A stretch of DNA of 64,000 nucleotides from Rhodococcus sp. KBS0724 (GCF_005938745.2 NZ_VCBX02000001.1:2328001-2392000); one strand, 5' to 3'. Positions 53,288 through 62,825 are shown, counted from the stretch's first letter. A program made the numbers and translations. Notes: generated by a model not told the origin, from the letters alone.

Positions 53288-53377
53288 CTCCGCAGAGTGG
53301 TTTGTCCGGTGTCTGGGAGTGAGAGAAACCCTGGATGACTGATACTGCGGAGTTAGGGGTTTCTCACTCCGCAGTAT
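53288..53377. promoter_or_regulatory. Nested inverted repeats in the phospholipase/two-component divergent region
   Basis: Three copies of one octamer are present: CTCCGCAG at 53288-53295, its complement CTGCGGAG at 53345-53352, and CTCCGCAG at 53367-53374. The last two sit in perfect 12-base arms ATACTGCGGAGT/ACTCCGCAGTAT (53342-53353, 53366-53377). A second overlapping pair, GGAGTGAGAGAAACCC (53316-53331) with GGGTTTCTCACTCC (53357-53370), competes for the same bases. The layout suits response-regulator operators or alternative RNA hairpins. The regulator 1.2 kb away is a likely but untested partner. Confidence 0.6.
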
Positions 53378-53416
53378 GACGACTTTCGAGGGTTCGCTTC
53401 CTAGGCTGGACAGGTG

Positions 53417-54610
53417 ATGAAGGCAGGAAAGATGAAAGTGGCTCAGGCGCAGGTGACACGCGCGTCGCGGCGGTTGACAAGGGATCAGTTCGCGAACATC
53501 GCTGTAGTTGTCGTGACGTTGATTCTCTTTTCGGTCGCCTGGCCGACGTTGCACCTGACACATGCGGTGTCACCGCCGATTCAGCCGTTTGTCGCTGCGT
53601 TGGCCGCGTTTCCCTTTGTCTTGATCCGAATCAATCCCGCTCTGGGTTGGGCTGTTTCCGCGATTTCGGCGTTGGTGATTCCACACGTATTCGACCTTGT
53701 GCCCGGGTACGAGTATCCCTGGCAGGTTGTTCACATCATGGTGATCATGGCTTTGCTTGCCGCAGTCAGCCTGACAGCCGCTGTACCGGTGGTGGGGGTG
53801 GCGTGGATCTCGACGGTGCTGTTGTTCTTCGCCGAGACTCCCGGTCAGGACGGTGCCGGCTGGGCGGTGGGCCTGACCGCATTGGTGGTCTTCTGTTTTC
53901 TGATTCGGTGGCTCGTTCTTTCACGGCGCGCGCTGGCGAAGCAGGAAGAAGTAAATGAAGTCGAACGTGCGCGCCGAACCGTGTTGGAGGAGAAGGCCCG
54001 GATAGCCCGCGAGCTGCACGACATTGTCGCCCATCACATGTCGATGGTGGTGGTGCAGGCGCAGAGTGCGCCGTATCGACTCGGCGACGTGACGCCCGAG
54101 ATCCGCGCCGAGTTCGATTCGATCGGTGAGACGGGGCGCGCCGCGCTCAACGAGATTCGTGGATTGTTGGGTGTACTGCGCAGCGACGCCGAAGCCACCC
54201 AGGTCGCGCCGCAACCGGGAGCGCTGCAACTCGACGAGCTACTGGCAGGCAGTGCCCGCGCGGGAATTCCGTTGGTGTGGAACGTTGACGGTGATCGAAC
54301 ACGCGTGTCTGCGTCGACGGGTCTTGTGGCGTATCGCATCGTGCAGGAATCGATCACCAATGCCGTCCGGCATGCGCCGGGCAGTCAGATCGAAGTGTCC
54401 GTCGAGTTCGGCCCCGCATCAACGCACGTTCGGGTCGCGAATGGACCGTCTGCGGGTGGCAGTGCCTCGACTCCTCCGGATACCGCCGGTGGCAATGGAA
54501 TCCGTGGAATGGTCGAGCGAGCGTCAGCCGTCGGCGGAATGGTTGACGCAGGGCCGCAGCCGGGCGGCGGGTTCGAGGTCCGCGCCGTGCTGCCGACAGC
54601 GGGCGCCTAG
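53417..54610 (+). CDS. Sensor histidine kinase (DesK/NarX-type, HisKA_3)
   Basis: A 397-residue kinase. The N-terminal part has about five or six membrane segments, from FANIAVVVVTLILFSVAWPT to WAVGLTALVVFCFLIRWLVL, with no large extracellular loop, so the stimulus is probably membrane-borne. A short coiled coil leads to the phospho-acceptor helix RIARELHDIVAHHMSMVVVQ (His near residue 202). The ATPase domain shows IVQESITNAVRHAPGSQIEV and GGNGIRGMVERASAVGG. It overlaps no gene; the response regulator follows in 9 bases. ATG 53417 is used (GTG 53414 and ATG 53432 possible). It is divergent from the phospholipase operon. Confidence 0.92.
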   Translation: MKAGKMKVAQAQVTRASRRLTRDQFANIAVVVVTLILFSVAWPTLHLTHAVSPPIQPFVAALAAFPFVLIRINPALGWAVSAISALVIPHVFDLVPGYEYPWQVVHIMVIMALLAAVSLTAAVPVVGVAWISTVLLFFAETPGQDGAGWAVGLTALVVFCFLIRWLVLSRRALAKQEEVNEVERARRTVLEEKARIARELHDIVAHHMSMVVVQAQSAPYRLGDVTPEIRAEFDSIGETGRAALNEIRGLLGVLRSDAEATQVAPQPGALQLDELLAGSARAGIPLVWNVDGDRTRVSASTGLVAYRIVQESITNAVRHAPGSQIEVSVEFGPASTHVRVANGPSAGGSASTPPDTAGGNGIRGMVERASAVGGMVDAGPQPGGGFEVRAVLPTAGA

Positions 54611-54619
54611 GCTGTCGGA

Positions 54620-55282
54620 GTGCCCATCACAGTATTCATCGCCGACGATCAGGCAATGGTCAGACAGGGATTCGGAGCTCTGCTCGCCGCGCAACCCGAC
54701 ATCAGCGTTATCGGAGACGCCCCTGACGGCAAGGTCGCGGTTGCCGAAGTAGCGCGTCTGCGTCCCGACGTCGTGTTGATGGACGTCCGGATGCCGGAGA
54801 TGAACGGCCTCGATGCGGCGCGCCAGATTCTGGCAACGGGCGCAGAGCCACCGGTTCGGGTTCTCATGCTGACGACGTTCGACATCGACGACTACGTCTA
54901 CGAGGCGCTGCGTATCGGTGCAAGCGGTTTCATGCTCAAGGACGCTCCCGCTGAGGAACTGATCCGGGCGGTGCGCGTCGTCGCCGAAGGACATGCGCTG
55001 TTGGCTCCGACGGTGACACGTCGGTTGATCGAGGAAGTGACGAGTAGGCGAACACCGGCCCGTGTCCGTTCCAGTGCTCTCGACATGCTGACCCCACGCG
55101 AGCGTGAAGTGCTCGAGCTGATTGCGCGTGGCCTCTCGAACATCGAGATTGCCGAGCACCTGTTTGTCGCGGAACAGACGGTGAAGACTCACGTCGGCAA
55201 GGTGCTGTCGAAACTGGATTTGCGTGATCGAGCGCAGGCGGTTGTGGTCGCATACGAAAGTGGACTTGTCACACCGGGCTGA
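54620..55282 (+). CDS. NarL/LuxR-family response regulator
   Basis: A 220-residue regulator. The receiver domain has the acidic pocket IADDQAMVR, the phospho-acceptor Asp in VVLMDVRMPEMNGLDAARQI (near residue 54), the switch Thr in LMLTTFDIDDY and Lys in GFMLKDAPAEEL. The C-terminal LuxR-type DNA-binding domain is LTPREREVLELIARGLSNIE followed by IAEHLFVAEQTVKTHVGKVL. GTG at 54620. It is the partner of the preceding kinase. The repeated octamers upstream of the kinase gene are plausible binding sites. Confidence 0.95.
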   Translation: MPITVFIADDQAMVRQGFGALLAAQPDISVIGDAPDGKVAVAEVARLRPDVVLMDVRMPEMNGLDAARQILATGAEPPVRVLMLTTFDIDDYVYEALRIGASGFMLKDAPAEELIRAVRVVAEGHALLAPTVTRRLIEEVTSRRTPARVRSSALDMLTPREREVLELIARGLSNIEIAEHLFVAEQTVKTHVGKVLSKLDLRDRAQAVVVAYESGLVTPG

Positions 55283-55388
55283 TGGCTGGCCGCGATCTGA
55301 AAAGTGACAATCCTGCGCCGCTGCGCGTGCTGGGGGAAGATGGACATCAGATCCTGAACCACCCAACTGTTGAGAGGTGCTTTTTACA

Positions 55389-56420
55389 ATGCGAATCGGA
55401 GTCCTCACAGGTGGCGGCGACTGCCCAGGGTTGAACGCGGTTATCCGTGCAGTGGTTCGCACGTCCGACGGGCGGTACGGCAGTACCGTCGTCGGTTTCC
55501 GTGACGGCTGGCGTGGTCTGCTCGAAGACCGCAAGGTTCCCCTCGCTGCCGACGACCGCATCAATCGCATCCTCACGCGCGGTGGAACCATTCTGGGCAC
55601 TGCACGCGTCAACCCCGACAAACTCCGGGCCGGACTCGATCAGATCAAGCAGACTCTCGACGACAACGGAATCGACGTCCTGATCCCGATCGGCGGCGAA
55701 GGCACACTCACTGCGGCCAGCTGGCTCGCGGAGAGTGGTGTTCCGGTGATCGGAGTTCCCAAGACGATCGACAACGACATCGACTGCACCGACGTCACAT
55801 TCGGTTTCGACACCGCGCTCGCCGTTGCCACCGACGCCATCGACCGCCTCCACACCACAGCGGAATCGCACCAGCGCGTCATGCTGGTCGAGGTCATGGG
55901 CAGGCATGCCGGCTGGATCGCACTGCAGGCCGGATTGGCGTCCGGTGCTCATCTGACGTTGGTTCCGGAGCAGCCGTTCGACGTCGACGAGGTGTGCGCG
56001 ATGGTGAAGAAGCGTTTCCAGCGTGGTGATTCTCACTTCATCTGTGTCGTTGCCGAAGGCGCGATGCCCGATCCCGCTTCCATGACCTTGCGCGAAGGTG
56101 GCATCGACGAGTTCGGCCACAAGATCTTCACCGGCGTCGCCCAGCAGTTGGGCAACGAAATCGAGCGCCGCATCGGCAAGGAAGTTCGTACGACGGTTCT
56201 CGGCCATATCCAGCGTGGTGGCACACCGACCCCGCACGATCGAATCCTCGCCACCCGTTTCGGCGTTCACGCCACCGACGCAGCTCATCGCGGTGATTTC
56301 GGCCAGATGGTGGCCCTGCACGGTACGTCCATCGACCTGGTTCCGCTCGCCGAGGCAACCCGCAAGCTCAAGACCGTACCCAAGGAGCGCTACGAGGAGG
56401 CGGCCGCATTCTTCGGCTGA
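55389..56420 (+). CDS. pfkA: 6-phosphofructokinase PfkA
   Basis: A 343-residue phosphofructokinase that makes fructose 1,6-bisphosphate. The N-terminal [20 protein letters not shown], the catalytic [20 protein letters not shown] (base Asp) and [20 protein letters not shown] are intact. At the donor-specificity sites it has Gly in [11 protein letters not shown] and Lys in PKTIDND, the combination I associate with ATP-using actinobacterial enzymes; pyrophosphate use cannot be excluded. ATG at 55389 follows GAGAGGTG. gatB follows by 25 bases, as in mycobacteria (Rv3010c-Rv3009c). Confidence 0.95.
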   Translation: MRIGVLTGGGDCPGLNAVIRAVVRTSDGRYGSTVVGFRDGWRGLLEDRKVPLAADDRINRILTRGGTILGTARVNPDKLRAGLDQIKQTLDDNGIDVLIPIGGEGTLTAASWLAESGVPVIGVPKTIDNDIDCTDVTFGFDTALAVATDAIDRLHTTAESHQRVMLVEVMGRHAGWIALQAGLASGAHLTLVPEQPFDVDEVCAMVKKRFQRGDSHFICVVAEGAMPDPASMTLREGGIDEFGHKIFTGVAQQLGNEIERRIGKEVRTTVLGHIQRGGTPTPHDRILATRFGVHATDAAHRGDFGQMVALHGTSIDLVPLAEATRKLKTVPKERYEEAAAFFG

Positions 56421-56445
56421 GCGTCCGGCGCATAAACTAGTCACC

Positions 56446-57957
56446 ATGACTGCTGTCGATGCGCCCGACATCCTCGATTACGACGAAGTGCTGACCAAGT
56501 ACGAACCTGTGATGGGTATGGAGGTGCACGTAGAACTCGGCACCGCTACCAAGATGTTCTGCCCGTGCCCCACCGAGTTCGGTGCCGAACCCAATACCCA
56601 GGTGTGCCCGGTCTGTCTGGGCCTGCCCGGTTCGTTGCCCGTGGTGAATGCTGCTGCCGTCGAGTCCGCGATCCGGATCGGTCTTGCGCTCAACTGCTCC
56701 ATCACGCCGTGGGGTCGATTCGCGCGCAAGAACTACTTCTACCCGGATCAGCCCAAGAACTACCAGATCTCCCAGTACGACGAGCCGATCGCAACCGAGG
56801 GCTACCTCGACGTGATCCTCGACGACGGCACCACGTGGCGCGTCGACATCGAGCGCGCCCACATGGAAGAGGACACCGGTAAGTCCCTCCACGTGGGTGG
56901 CGCTACCGGTCGTATCCACGGTGCCAGCCACTCGCTGCTCGACTACAACCGTGCGGGTGTCCCGTTGGTGGAGATCGTCACCAAGACCATTCACGGTGCC
57001 GGTGAACGCGCCCCCGAGGTCGCCCGCGCGTACGTCACGGCGCTTCGTGATCTGCTCAAGTCCCTCGACGTCTCCGACGTCCGCATGGACCAGGGCTCGA
57101 TGCGATGCGACGCCAACATCTCGCTGAACCCGATCGGTTCCACCGAACTGGGTACTCGCACCGAGACCAAGAACGTCAACTCCCTCAAGAGTGTCGAGGT
57201 CGCAGTCCGCTACGAGATGCGTCGTCAGGCCGCAGTGCTCGACGCCGGGATCGAAGTTATCCAGGAGACGCGTCACTTCCAGGAAGCCGACGGCACCACC
57301 TCGGCCGGTCGACGCAAGGAAACCGCGGAAGATTACCGCTACTTCCCGGAACCCGACCTCGAGCCCGTAGCACCCAGTGCCGAGTGGGTCGAAGAACTGC
57401 GCGCCACGTTGCCCGAGTTGCCCTGGATCCGCCGCGCGCGAATTCAGAAGGACTGGGGAATCTCCGACGAGGTCATGCGTGACCTCGTCAACGCCGGTGC
57501 CATCGAACTGGTCATTGCCACCACCGAAGCCGGCGCTTCGCCCGAGGCTGCTCGGTCCTGGTGGCTGTCGTACCTGTCCCAGCAGGCCAACACCCGCGGC
57601 GTTGAGCTCGGCGCTCTGCCGATCACCCCGGCGCAGGTCGCACAGGTTGTTGCCCTCATCGACAGCGGCAAGCTCAACAACAAGGTCGCTCGCCAGGTGG
57701 TGGACCACGTCCTCGACGGCGAGGGGGACCCCGAGCAGGTTCTGGCGGCGCATCCCGAACTGGTTGTCGAACGTGACGAGACCAAGCTCAAGGCTGCTGT
57801 CGACGAGGCGCTCGCTGCCAACCCCGATATTGCAGACAAGATCCGCAGCGGCAAGGTTCAGGCCGCCGGAAAGATCGTCGGCGATGTCATGAAGGCCACC
57901 CGCGGCCAGGCTGACGCGGCGCGGGTGAAGGAACTTGTCCTGGAGGCGTGCAGCTAG
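56446..57957 (+). CDS. gatB: Aspartyl/glutamyl-tRNA amidotransferase subunit B
   Basis: A 503-residue subunit of GatCAB, which converts misacylated Glu-tRNA-Gln and Asp-tRNA-Asn to the amide forms. The cradle domain holds [20 protein letters not shown], the [17 protein letters not shown] signature with zinc-type cysteines, and [20 protein letters not shown]. The helical and YqeY tail (from about residue 340) contains [20 protein letters not shown] and ends in [22 protein letters not shown] at 56446. gatA and gatC are not in the window. A strong terminator follows. Confidence 0.97.
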   Translation: MTAVDAPDILDYDEVLTKYEPVMGMEVHVELGTATKMFCPCPTEFGAEPNTQVCPVCLGLPGSLPVVNAAAVESAIRIGLALNCSITPWGRFARKNYFYPDQPKNYQISQYDEPIATEGYLDVILDDGTTWRVDIERAHMEEDTGKSLHVGGATGRIHGASHSLLDYNRAGVPLVEIVTKTIHGAGERAPEVARAYVTALRDLLKSLDVSDVRMDQGSMRCDANISLNPIGSTELGTRTETKNVNSLKSVEVAVRYEMRRQAAVLDAGIEVIQETRHFQEADGTTSAGRRKETAEDYRYFPEPDLEPVAPSAEWVEELRATLPELPWIRRARIQKDWGISDEVMRDLVNAGAIELVIATTEAGASPEAARSWWLSYLSQQANTRGVELGALPITPAQVAQVVALIDSGKLNNKVARQVVDHVLDGEGDPEQVLAAHPELVVERDETKLKAAVDEALAANPDIADKIRSGKVQAAGKIVGDVMKATRGQADAARVKELVLEACS

Positions 57958-57988
57958 TCTCGCCGATCCATCGAGGTGGATTCTTCTT

Positions 57989-58023
57989 TGATGCCCGGCC
58001 GAATCGAATTCGGCCGGGCATCA
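57989..58023. terminator. Bidirectional terminator between gatB and the ADH gene
   Basis: Perfect 16-base arms TGATGCCCGGCCGAAT and ATTCGGCCGGGCATCA enclose three bases, followed by ATGTTTT on the plus strand. It serves gatB and the convergent dehydrogenase. Confidence 0.9.
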
Positions 58024-58043
58024 ATGTTTTCCGGGGGAGCTGT

Positions 58044-59090
58044 CTACAGGCCGGGGACGACAACCGCGCGGCCGTTGAGCGTTCCCGCAGCCAAACGTCG
58101 ATATGCTTCGGCTCCGTTGTCGAGACTGAAGGTCTCGACTGCGATGTCGAAAATACCGGTGTGCGCGAGGTCGATCAATTCGATCAACTCGTTGCGGGAT
58201 CCCCAGTACGGAACAGTCACCGAAGCCTCGTACGGGCTTTGGAAGAACCCAACTTTCGCATGCGCCTTGCCGTCGCCGATTCCGACGATCGTGACGTCGG
58301 ATCCGATGCCGGCAACCGCCATCGCGGTATCGATGGTGGGCTGATAGCCGACGAAGTCGAGAACCAATGCGGCGCCCTGACTTCCGGTGATCTTGCGGAC
58401 GTTCTCGGCCGCGTCCTTGTCGGACAGGACGACTTCGTGAGCACCCACCTTGGTTGCCAGCTCGAGCTTGTCGGCGCTCACGTCCAATGCGATCACGGTA
58501 GCGGCCGAGAGGTGGCGCAGAAGTTGAATGGCGACGTGACCAAGACCGCCGGTTCCGATGACAACGGCGTACGAGCCGCCGCGCAGTTTCGGTAGAGAAC
58601 GCTTGATCGCGTGATACGGCGTCAAGCCTGCATCGGTCAAGGGCACCGTCTTGACCGGGTCGAGGTCTCCGATCGGGACGAGGTGGCGAGGAGAGTCGAC
58701 GATCATGAACTCGGCCAGTGCGCCGGGTGCGCCGAGTCCGGGTGGGTGGATGCCGAGTTCCTGTGCGCGAGAACAGTAATTCTCGAGTCCTTGTGAGCAG
58801 TGCCAGCAGTTTCCGCAGCCCCAGGGGCCGTAGACCACGACGTTGGTTCCGATGTCGAGTCCTTCGACGCCGTCCCCAACCGCTGCGACGCGGCCTGCGC
58901 CTTCGTGACCGAGAGTGAGCGGCAGGCCGTAGCTGTACTGCTCTTCCGGCAAGCTCATGATGAAGTCGTCCGAGTGACAGACGCCGGCTGCGGTCACTTC
59001 CAGGAGTACTTCACCCGGACCAGGTTCGGGTTTGGGAATCTCCGTGAGTTCGGGTTCAGCGCCGATTCTCGTGTACTGGATTGCCTTCAT
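58044..59090 (-). CDS. NAD-dependent secondary alcohol dehydrogenase (Rhodococcus ADH-A-like)
   Basis: A 348-residue zinc medium-chain dehydrogenase. The start MKAIQYTRIGAEPELTEIPK and the block VVVYGPWGCGNCWHCSQGLE closely resemble ADH-A of R. ruber, which interconverts secondary alcohols and ketones. Catalytic zinc ligands are in GVCHSDDF, GHEGAG and LTDAGLTPYHAI, with four structural-zinc cysteines in GCGNCWHCSQGLENYC. The NAD motif is VIGTGGLGHVAIQLL, followed by an acidic ALDVSADK. ATG at 59090 follows AAAGGAGTC. Single gene, convergent with gatB. Confidence 0.93.
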   Translation of the reverse strand: MKAIQYTRIGAEPELTEIPKPEPGPGEVLLEVTAAGVCHSDDFIMSLPEEQYSYGLPLTLGHEGAGRVAAVGDGVEGLDIGTNVVVYGPWGCGNCWHCSQGLENYCSRAQELGIHPPGLGAPGALAEFMIVDSPRHLVPIGDLDPVKTVPLTDAGLTPYHAIKRSLPKLRGGSYAVVIGTGGLGHVAIQLLRHLSAATVIALDVSADKLELATKVGAHEVVLSDKDAAENVRKITGSQGAALVLDFVGYQPTIDTAMAVAGIGSDVTIVGIGDGKAHAKVGFFQSPYEASVTVPYWGSRNELIELIDLAHTGIFDIAVETFSLDNGAEAYRRLAAGTLNGRAVVVPGL

Positions 59091-59151
59091 TCCGACTCCT
59101 TTGCATTTGCGCGGTGATTAGCCCCGCTAACAAAAGGATACGCAAACCTGC

Positions 59152-60594
59152 TCAGAATGGCGGTGGATCGTTACCGTAGTCGACGGGTTTGTGAGGTCTG
59201 GGTATTCGTCGGGTTGTCCGGCGTTGGCGTTCGGCCCGGATGCGGGCAGCTTTGTTCTCGAGTCGAGTTCGCCGCCGGGTGCCGCCTTCCGGTGGCGGTG
59301 GTTCCTGCCTTCCTGCGAGTAGCCCGGCCGGTCGGGTTCGGTAGCGATGCCCGGTCTGCGAGGTCAGGGTGATACTGCGATCCGGATTCGGGGCGAGCTG
59401 CCAGGATCCGGAGTGCTTGAGGCGGTGGTGGTTCCGGCAGAACGCACTCAGATTCGACGCCACCGTCCGCCCACCGCGGGCGGGATCAGTGTGGTTGAAC
59501 GGAACTCGGTGGTCGAGGTCGCAGTTCCAGGCCGAGACGTCACAGTGCGGCCATTGGCAACTGCCCGACAGCACCCGCAGCCAGGTGTCGAGTGCGGCGC
59601 CGGGGCGGTACACAAACGCCGAGGCGGGCTCAGGATCTTCGGGTACTCGCACTTCGCGCACGGTGGCGTCTTTTGCGATGTCGCGGGCATGCTCGGCGCT
59701 GATCACGCCGTATCCATCCAAATGGGCCGGCTCATCCGAGTTCGTATCCAGAGTGGTTTCGTACATAACCACATGCACCAACGGCCGACGCACAACGATC
59801 AGACCACTGCGATCCTGCGGGCAATCATCCCGGCCGCAATCGCACACCAACACCGTCGACCCACTCACCAGCACGCCCAATGCGTCCGCGCGGCGCTGCT
59901 CGTAGGTTCGGGAATCATGGCGGCACACCGACATCGCCAACTCCCGCAACCGCCCGTCAAACGCCCGAGCCTGCTCTGCCGGAATACTGCCCAGGATGCA
60001 GGCCATGCCGTCTTCGGCGGCACTGACGCCGACGAACCTGTCGGTGAGGGCTCGGCGTCGGCGTTCCCGTAGTCCTTCCGGATCGATCCGCGCGACGATC
60101 CGGTCGATCGCCGCCGTCAACCGGCTACCTGTCAACCCGGTCCCGCCACTGACGGGCGGTGCCAACACCTGCTCGAGGAGTAAGCGTTCGACCTCGTCGA
60201 TCAGCGCGTCGGAGACGTTCGCGGTCGCCGACTCGATCAACGACACCCGGTAGAAGTCGAGTTCACCGCGCGCCATCGCCGCCCGCGTCCGATGCAACCG
60301 CGTCCTCAAAGCAAACCCCAACCCGATGAGCTTCCCCGCCGCAGCCCGCCCCATCGTCAAGACCGCACCGACCTCGGATTCGGCCAACTCGTGCGCCGAC
60401 GACGTCCACGCACCGCCCTCGACATGCTCGGCGCTGCGGCGGGTGAAGAACTCCGCCACCACCGCCAGTTTCCGCTCGACCAGCATCGCCTCACACGCAT
60501 GCAACTCGGCCATCAGATCAACGAGGGCACAATCGGTTTCGGTACCACTCAGCTGCGCCGAGCTACCGAAAATCCCCACCCCCGGATCGAACAT
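59152..60594 (-). CDS. DUF222/HNH endonuclease-domain protein (13E12 repeat family)
   Basis: A 480-residue protein typical of a family present in many copies in mycolic actinomycetes. The DUF222 region (about 25-300) includes MAELHACEAMLVERKLAVVA and the KARTIDGRL-like RAFDGRLRELAMSV. A C-terminal HNH nuclease domain follows: CQWPHCDVSAWNCDLDHRVP, then NLSAFCRNHHRLKHSGSWQL, holding the zinc cysteines and the catalytic Asp-His. The last 60 residues are basic. In M. tuberculosis such genes (REP13E12) serve as phage integration sites, but biochemical function is unknown. It stands alone between an ADH gene and lppZ. Confidence 0.92.
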   Translation of the reverse strand: MFDPGVGIFGSSAQLSGTETDCALVDLMAELHACEAMLVERKLAVVAEFFTRRSAEHVEGGAWTSSAHELAESEVGAVLTMGRAAAGKLIGLGFALRTRLHRTRAAMARGELDFYRVSLIESATANVSDALIDEVERLLLEQVLAPPVSGGTGLTGSRLTAAIDRIVARIDPEGLRERRRRALTDRFVGVSAAEDGMACILGSIPAEQARAFDGRLRELAMSVCRHDSRTYEQRRADALGVLVSGSTVLVCDCGRDDCPQDRSGLIVVRRPLVHVVMYETTLDTNSDEPAHLDGYGVISAEHARDIAKDATVREVRVPEDPEPASAFVYRPGAALDTWLRVLSGSCQWPHCDVSAWNCDLDHRVPFNHTDPARGGRTVASNLSAFCRNHHRLKHSGSWQLAPNPDRSITLTSQTGHRYRTRPAGLLAGRQEPPPPEGGTRRRTRLENKAARIRAERQRRTTRRIPRPHKPVDYGNDPPPF

Positions 60595-60674
60595 TCCTCC
60601 ACCGTAATCGAAATCCTGTTCGAATTCGAGGGGTTCTCGAGATCAGTCGGAAAAGTCCGAAAGATAGTCGAGTA

Positions 60675-61835
60675 TCAGTCGACGCCGCCGCCACCACTGG
60701 GCATGGGAATCTTGACTACCTTGTCGTCATTCGGGCCGGGTTCGCCCGCAGTCTTGTTGGCGGTGCTGACCCACAGCAGTCCGTCCGCGCCCAATGCGAG
60801 TCCTTCGAGTTGTCCGTAGGTGTCCTTGGCAACAGCGGACGGCGGTGTCGTGATGGCGCCGGTGCCGGGGTCGGTTGCCAGTGAGGCCACGGCTTTGCCC
60901 GCACCCAAAGCAATTGCGACAACTCCTTGAACGGCCACGCAGCCGCCGACTCCCGGGCGGTCGGGCCACGTCCACGCCGGTGCCGTCACGGTGCCGTCCG
61001 CGCCGACTCGTTGGAGACGGTCTTCGAGTGCGGTGCGATCGGTGACCCAGGTTGCGATGCCGGGGTCCACGCACACGCCGCCGCCGTTGCCGATGCCGGA
61101 CAAGACAACTTCGGGGCGTGGGGGAGCGGGATTGGGTGCGAGTGATCGAACGCGAAGTAACTTGCCGGCCAGTGATGCGGGATCGTTTGCGGCAGAGGGG
61201 TTTCCGGAATCGCCGGTCAGGACCATGAGTTGATCGGGTGCGGCAAACTCGAGGGAACCTCGGTTCCCGTTGGCGCCCCGAGGAATTCCACCGAGTACTA
61301 CCTTTGCGGTGTCGCCCGGCGCTATCCGGACCACACGATTGTCTGTGCCCGTAGTGACGTACGCGTAGATCAGGTTGTCTTCGACGAAGGTGGGGGACAG
61401 CGCAATATCGAGCAGTCCGCCGTCGCCACTTCCGTCGACGTCGATCTTGGCCACCTCGACGGGGATCTGGCCGGGGGCGACCTGCAGTATCCGGCCGGTT
61501 CGGCGTTCGGCAACCAGGCCCGAGTTTCCGTCGGGCAAGGTAAGCAGTCCACCGGTGGTGTCGAGGCACGTGGCGATGACAGCCGGGTCGGCATCCTGAC
61601 ACGGGCCGAGGGGTCCGGTGGGTGCTATCGGCGGAGCGGTAGTCGTCGAGGGTGGCGGGTTCTGCGGGGCAACTTCCGCGTTCGATTGGATGGTCGGTTC
61701 CGGAGTGAACGGGCTGGCTGTCGATTCGTCGAAGTCGGCGCAACCGGAGAGGACGGACGCAGCGAAGGCGAGTGCCAAGGTTGCCGATACGGTGCGTCGT
61801 GTTCTGCGCGACGCGTTGCGTCCACCCGTTGTCAT
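60675..61835 (-). CDS. LppZ-like lipoprotein with glucose/sorbosone dehydrogenase-type propeller
   Basis: A 386-residue exported protein. The signal peptide ends in a lipobox VLSGCAD near residue 31, followed by a Pro/Thr-rich linker to about residue 70. The rest is a beta-propeller of the PQQ-dependent sugar dehydrogenase/YliI type, seen in GLVAERRTGRILQVAPGQIP, DGGLLDIALSPTFVEDNLIY and GQLEGLALGADGLLWVSTA. Synteny after gatB and beside doxX matches M. tuberculosis LppZ (Rv3006). The canonical calcium/PQQ residues cannot be confirmed by eye, so enzymatic activity is not claimed. Confidence 0.86.
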   Translation of the reverse strand: MTTGGRNASRRTRRTVSATLALAFAASVLSGCADFDESTASPFTPEPTIQSNAEVAPQNPPPSTTTAPPIAPTGPLGPCQDADPAVIATCLDTTGGLLTLPDGNSGLVAERRTGRILQVAPGQIPVEVAKIDVDGSGDGGLLDIALSPTFVEDNLIYAYVTTGTDNRVVRIAPGDTAKVVLGGIPRGANGNRGSLEFAAPDQLMVLTGDSGNPSAANDPASLAGKLLRVRSLAPNPAPPRPEVVLSGIGNGGGVCVDPGIATWVTDRTALEDRLQRVGADGTVTAPAWTWPDRPGVGGCVAVQGVVAIALGAGKAVASLATDPGTGAITTPPSAVAKDTYGQLEGLALGADGLLWVSTANKTAGEPGPNDDKVVKIPMPSGGGGVD

Positions 61836-61924
61836 GGTGAAGACGTTACGTAACCGATGCCCTGCGCCGCCACGCCGGAGTAGGTTCCCCGACGTCGTCG
61901 TGCAACCGCTTTAGGCTCTCCTAC

Positions 61925-62752
61925 GTGACTGACGAGCGAAAAGACCCCAGCGAACTGTCGGAACCCGGCGTGGCGACGGGCAAAGTGTCCAGTCCTTACG
62001 ACTCGCCGACGGAGAAGTTTCCACCGGTGAATGCCGGCAATTCGTTACCGCGAACCGACGACGATCTCGATTTCGGTTCAGCGCAAGCGAATTCCGTGAC
62101 CGAACAAATCCCGACATATCGTCCGGGGTCACTTGATAAACCGACTGAGGTGCTCACACGCGATACTGCGTACGAGATGCCGGCCGATCCGGTGGCGGTT
62201 GCGGACCCGATTCCGGTGACCGAGGAGCCGCGTCCGAGTCGAGGAACGTTGGATCTCGGACTTCTTGCGCTCCGGTTGGCGGTGGGCGGCACCGCGTTGG
62301 TGCATGGCTTGCAGAAGTTGACGGGTATCTGGAACGGCCCGGGGCTGGGCGGTTTCGAAACGATGTTGGCTGAGGCGGGATTCGAGCAGGCAAAGTTGTT
62401 GGCCATTCTGGGTGCGGTCGGCGAGGTTGCTGGTGGCGCCCTGCTGATCCTGGGTCTGTTGACCCCGATTGCCGCAGCGTCGGTGCTGGCCGTGATGATC
62501 AATGCGTGGGCGCTGCGCCAATTGGCCGAGCCCGGCCTCGAGTACTTTGCGCCCAGCGGAACCGAGTACGAGATGCTGTTGGGGATCTGCGCTGGTGTCA
62601 TCATTCTCACGGGGCCTGGGCGAATTGCGCTCGATGGCCGTCGTGGTTGGGCGAAGCGGCCTTTCATCGGTTCGCTGGTCGTGTTGATTCTGGGTATCGG
62701 CGCCGGCGTGTGCACGTGGATCTTCCTGAACGGGGCGAACCCGCTCATTTGA
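61925..62752 (+). CDS. DoxX-family membrane protein
   Basis: A 275-residue protein. The first 105 residues are hydrophilic and probably disordered. The DoxX domain follows with four membrane helices: LLALRLAVGGTALVHGLQKL, LAILGAVGEVAGGALLILGL, the AASVLAVMINAWAL segment and LLGICAGVIILTG, then an extra C-terminal helix (FIGSLVVLILGIGAGVCTWI). In M. tuberculosis the DoxX protein Rv3005c, next to lppZ, belongs to a membrane oxidoreductase complex with SodA and SseA; this gene is the positional counterpart. GTG at 61925, divergent from lppZ. Confidence 0.9.
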   Translation: MTDERKDPSELSEPGVATGKVSSPYDSPTEKFPPVNAGNSLPRTDDDLDFGSAQANSVTEQIPTYRPGSLDKPTEVLTRDTAYEMPADPVAVADPIPVTEEPRPSRGTLDLGLLALRLAVGGTALVHGLQKLTGIWNGPGLGGFETMLAEAGFEQAKLLAILGAVGEVAGGALLILGLLTPIAAASVLAVMINAWALRQLAEPGLEYFAPSGTEYEMLLGICAGVIILTGPGRIALDGRRGWAKRPFIGSLVVLILGIGAGVCTWIFLNGANPLI

Positions 62753-62782
62753 TCGGATGCAGAACTGAATCAGGGGCAGAAC

Positions 62783-62825
62783 ACAGCAGCCGTCGCCTTC
62801 CGAGTAGGAAGGCGGCGGCTGCTGT
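62783..62825. terminator. Terminator between doxX and the permease gene
   Basis: Nineteen-base arms (ACAGCAGCCGTCGCCTTCC and its near-complement, one T:G) enclose five bases, followed by TTTATC on the plus strand. It serves both convergent genes. Confidence 0.88.
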
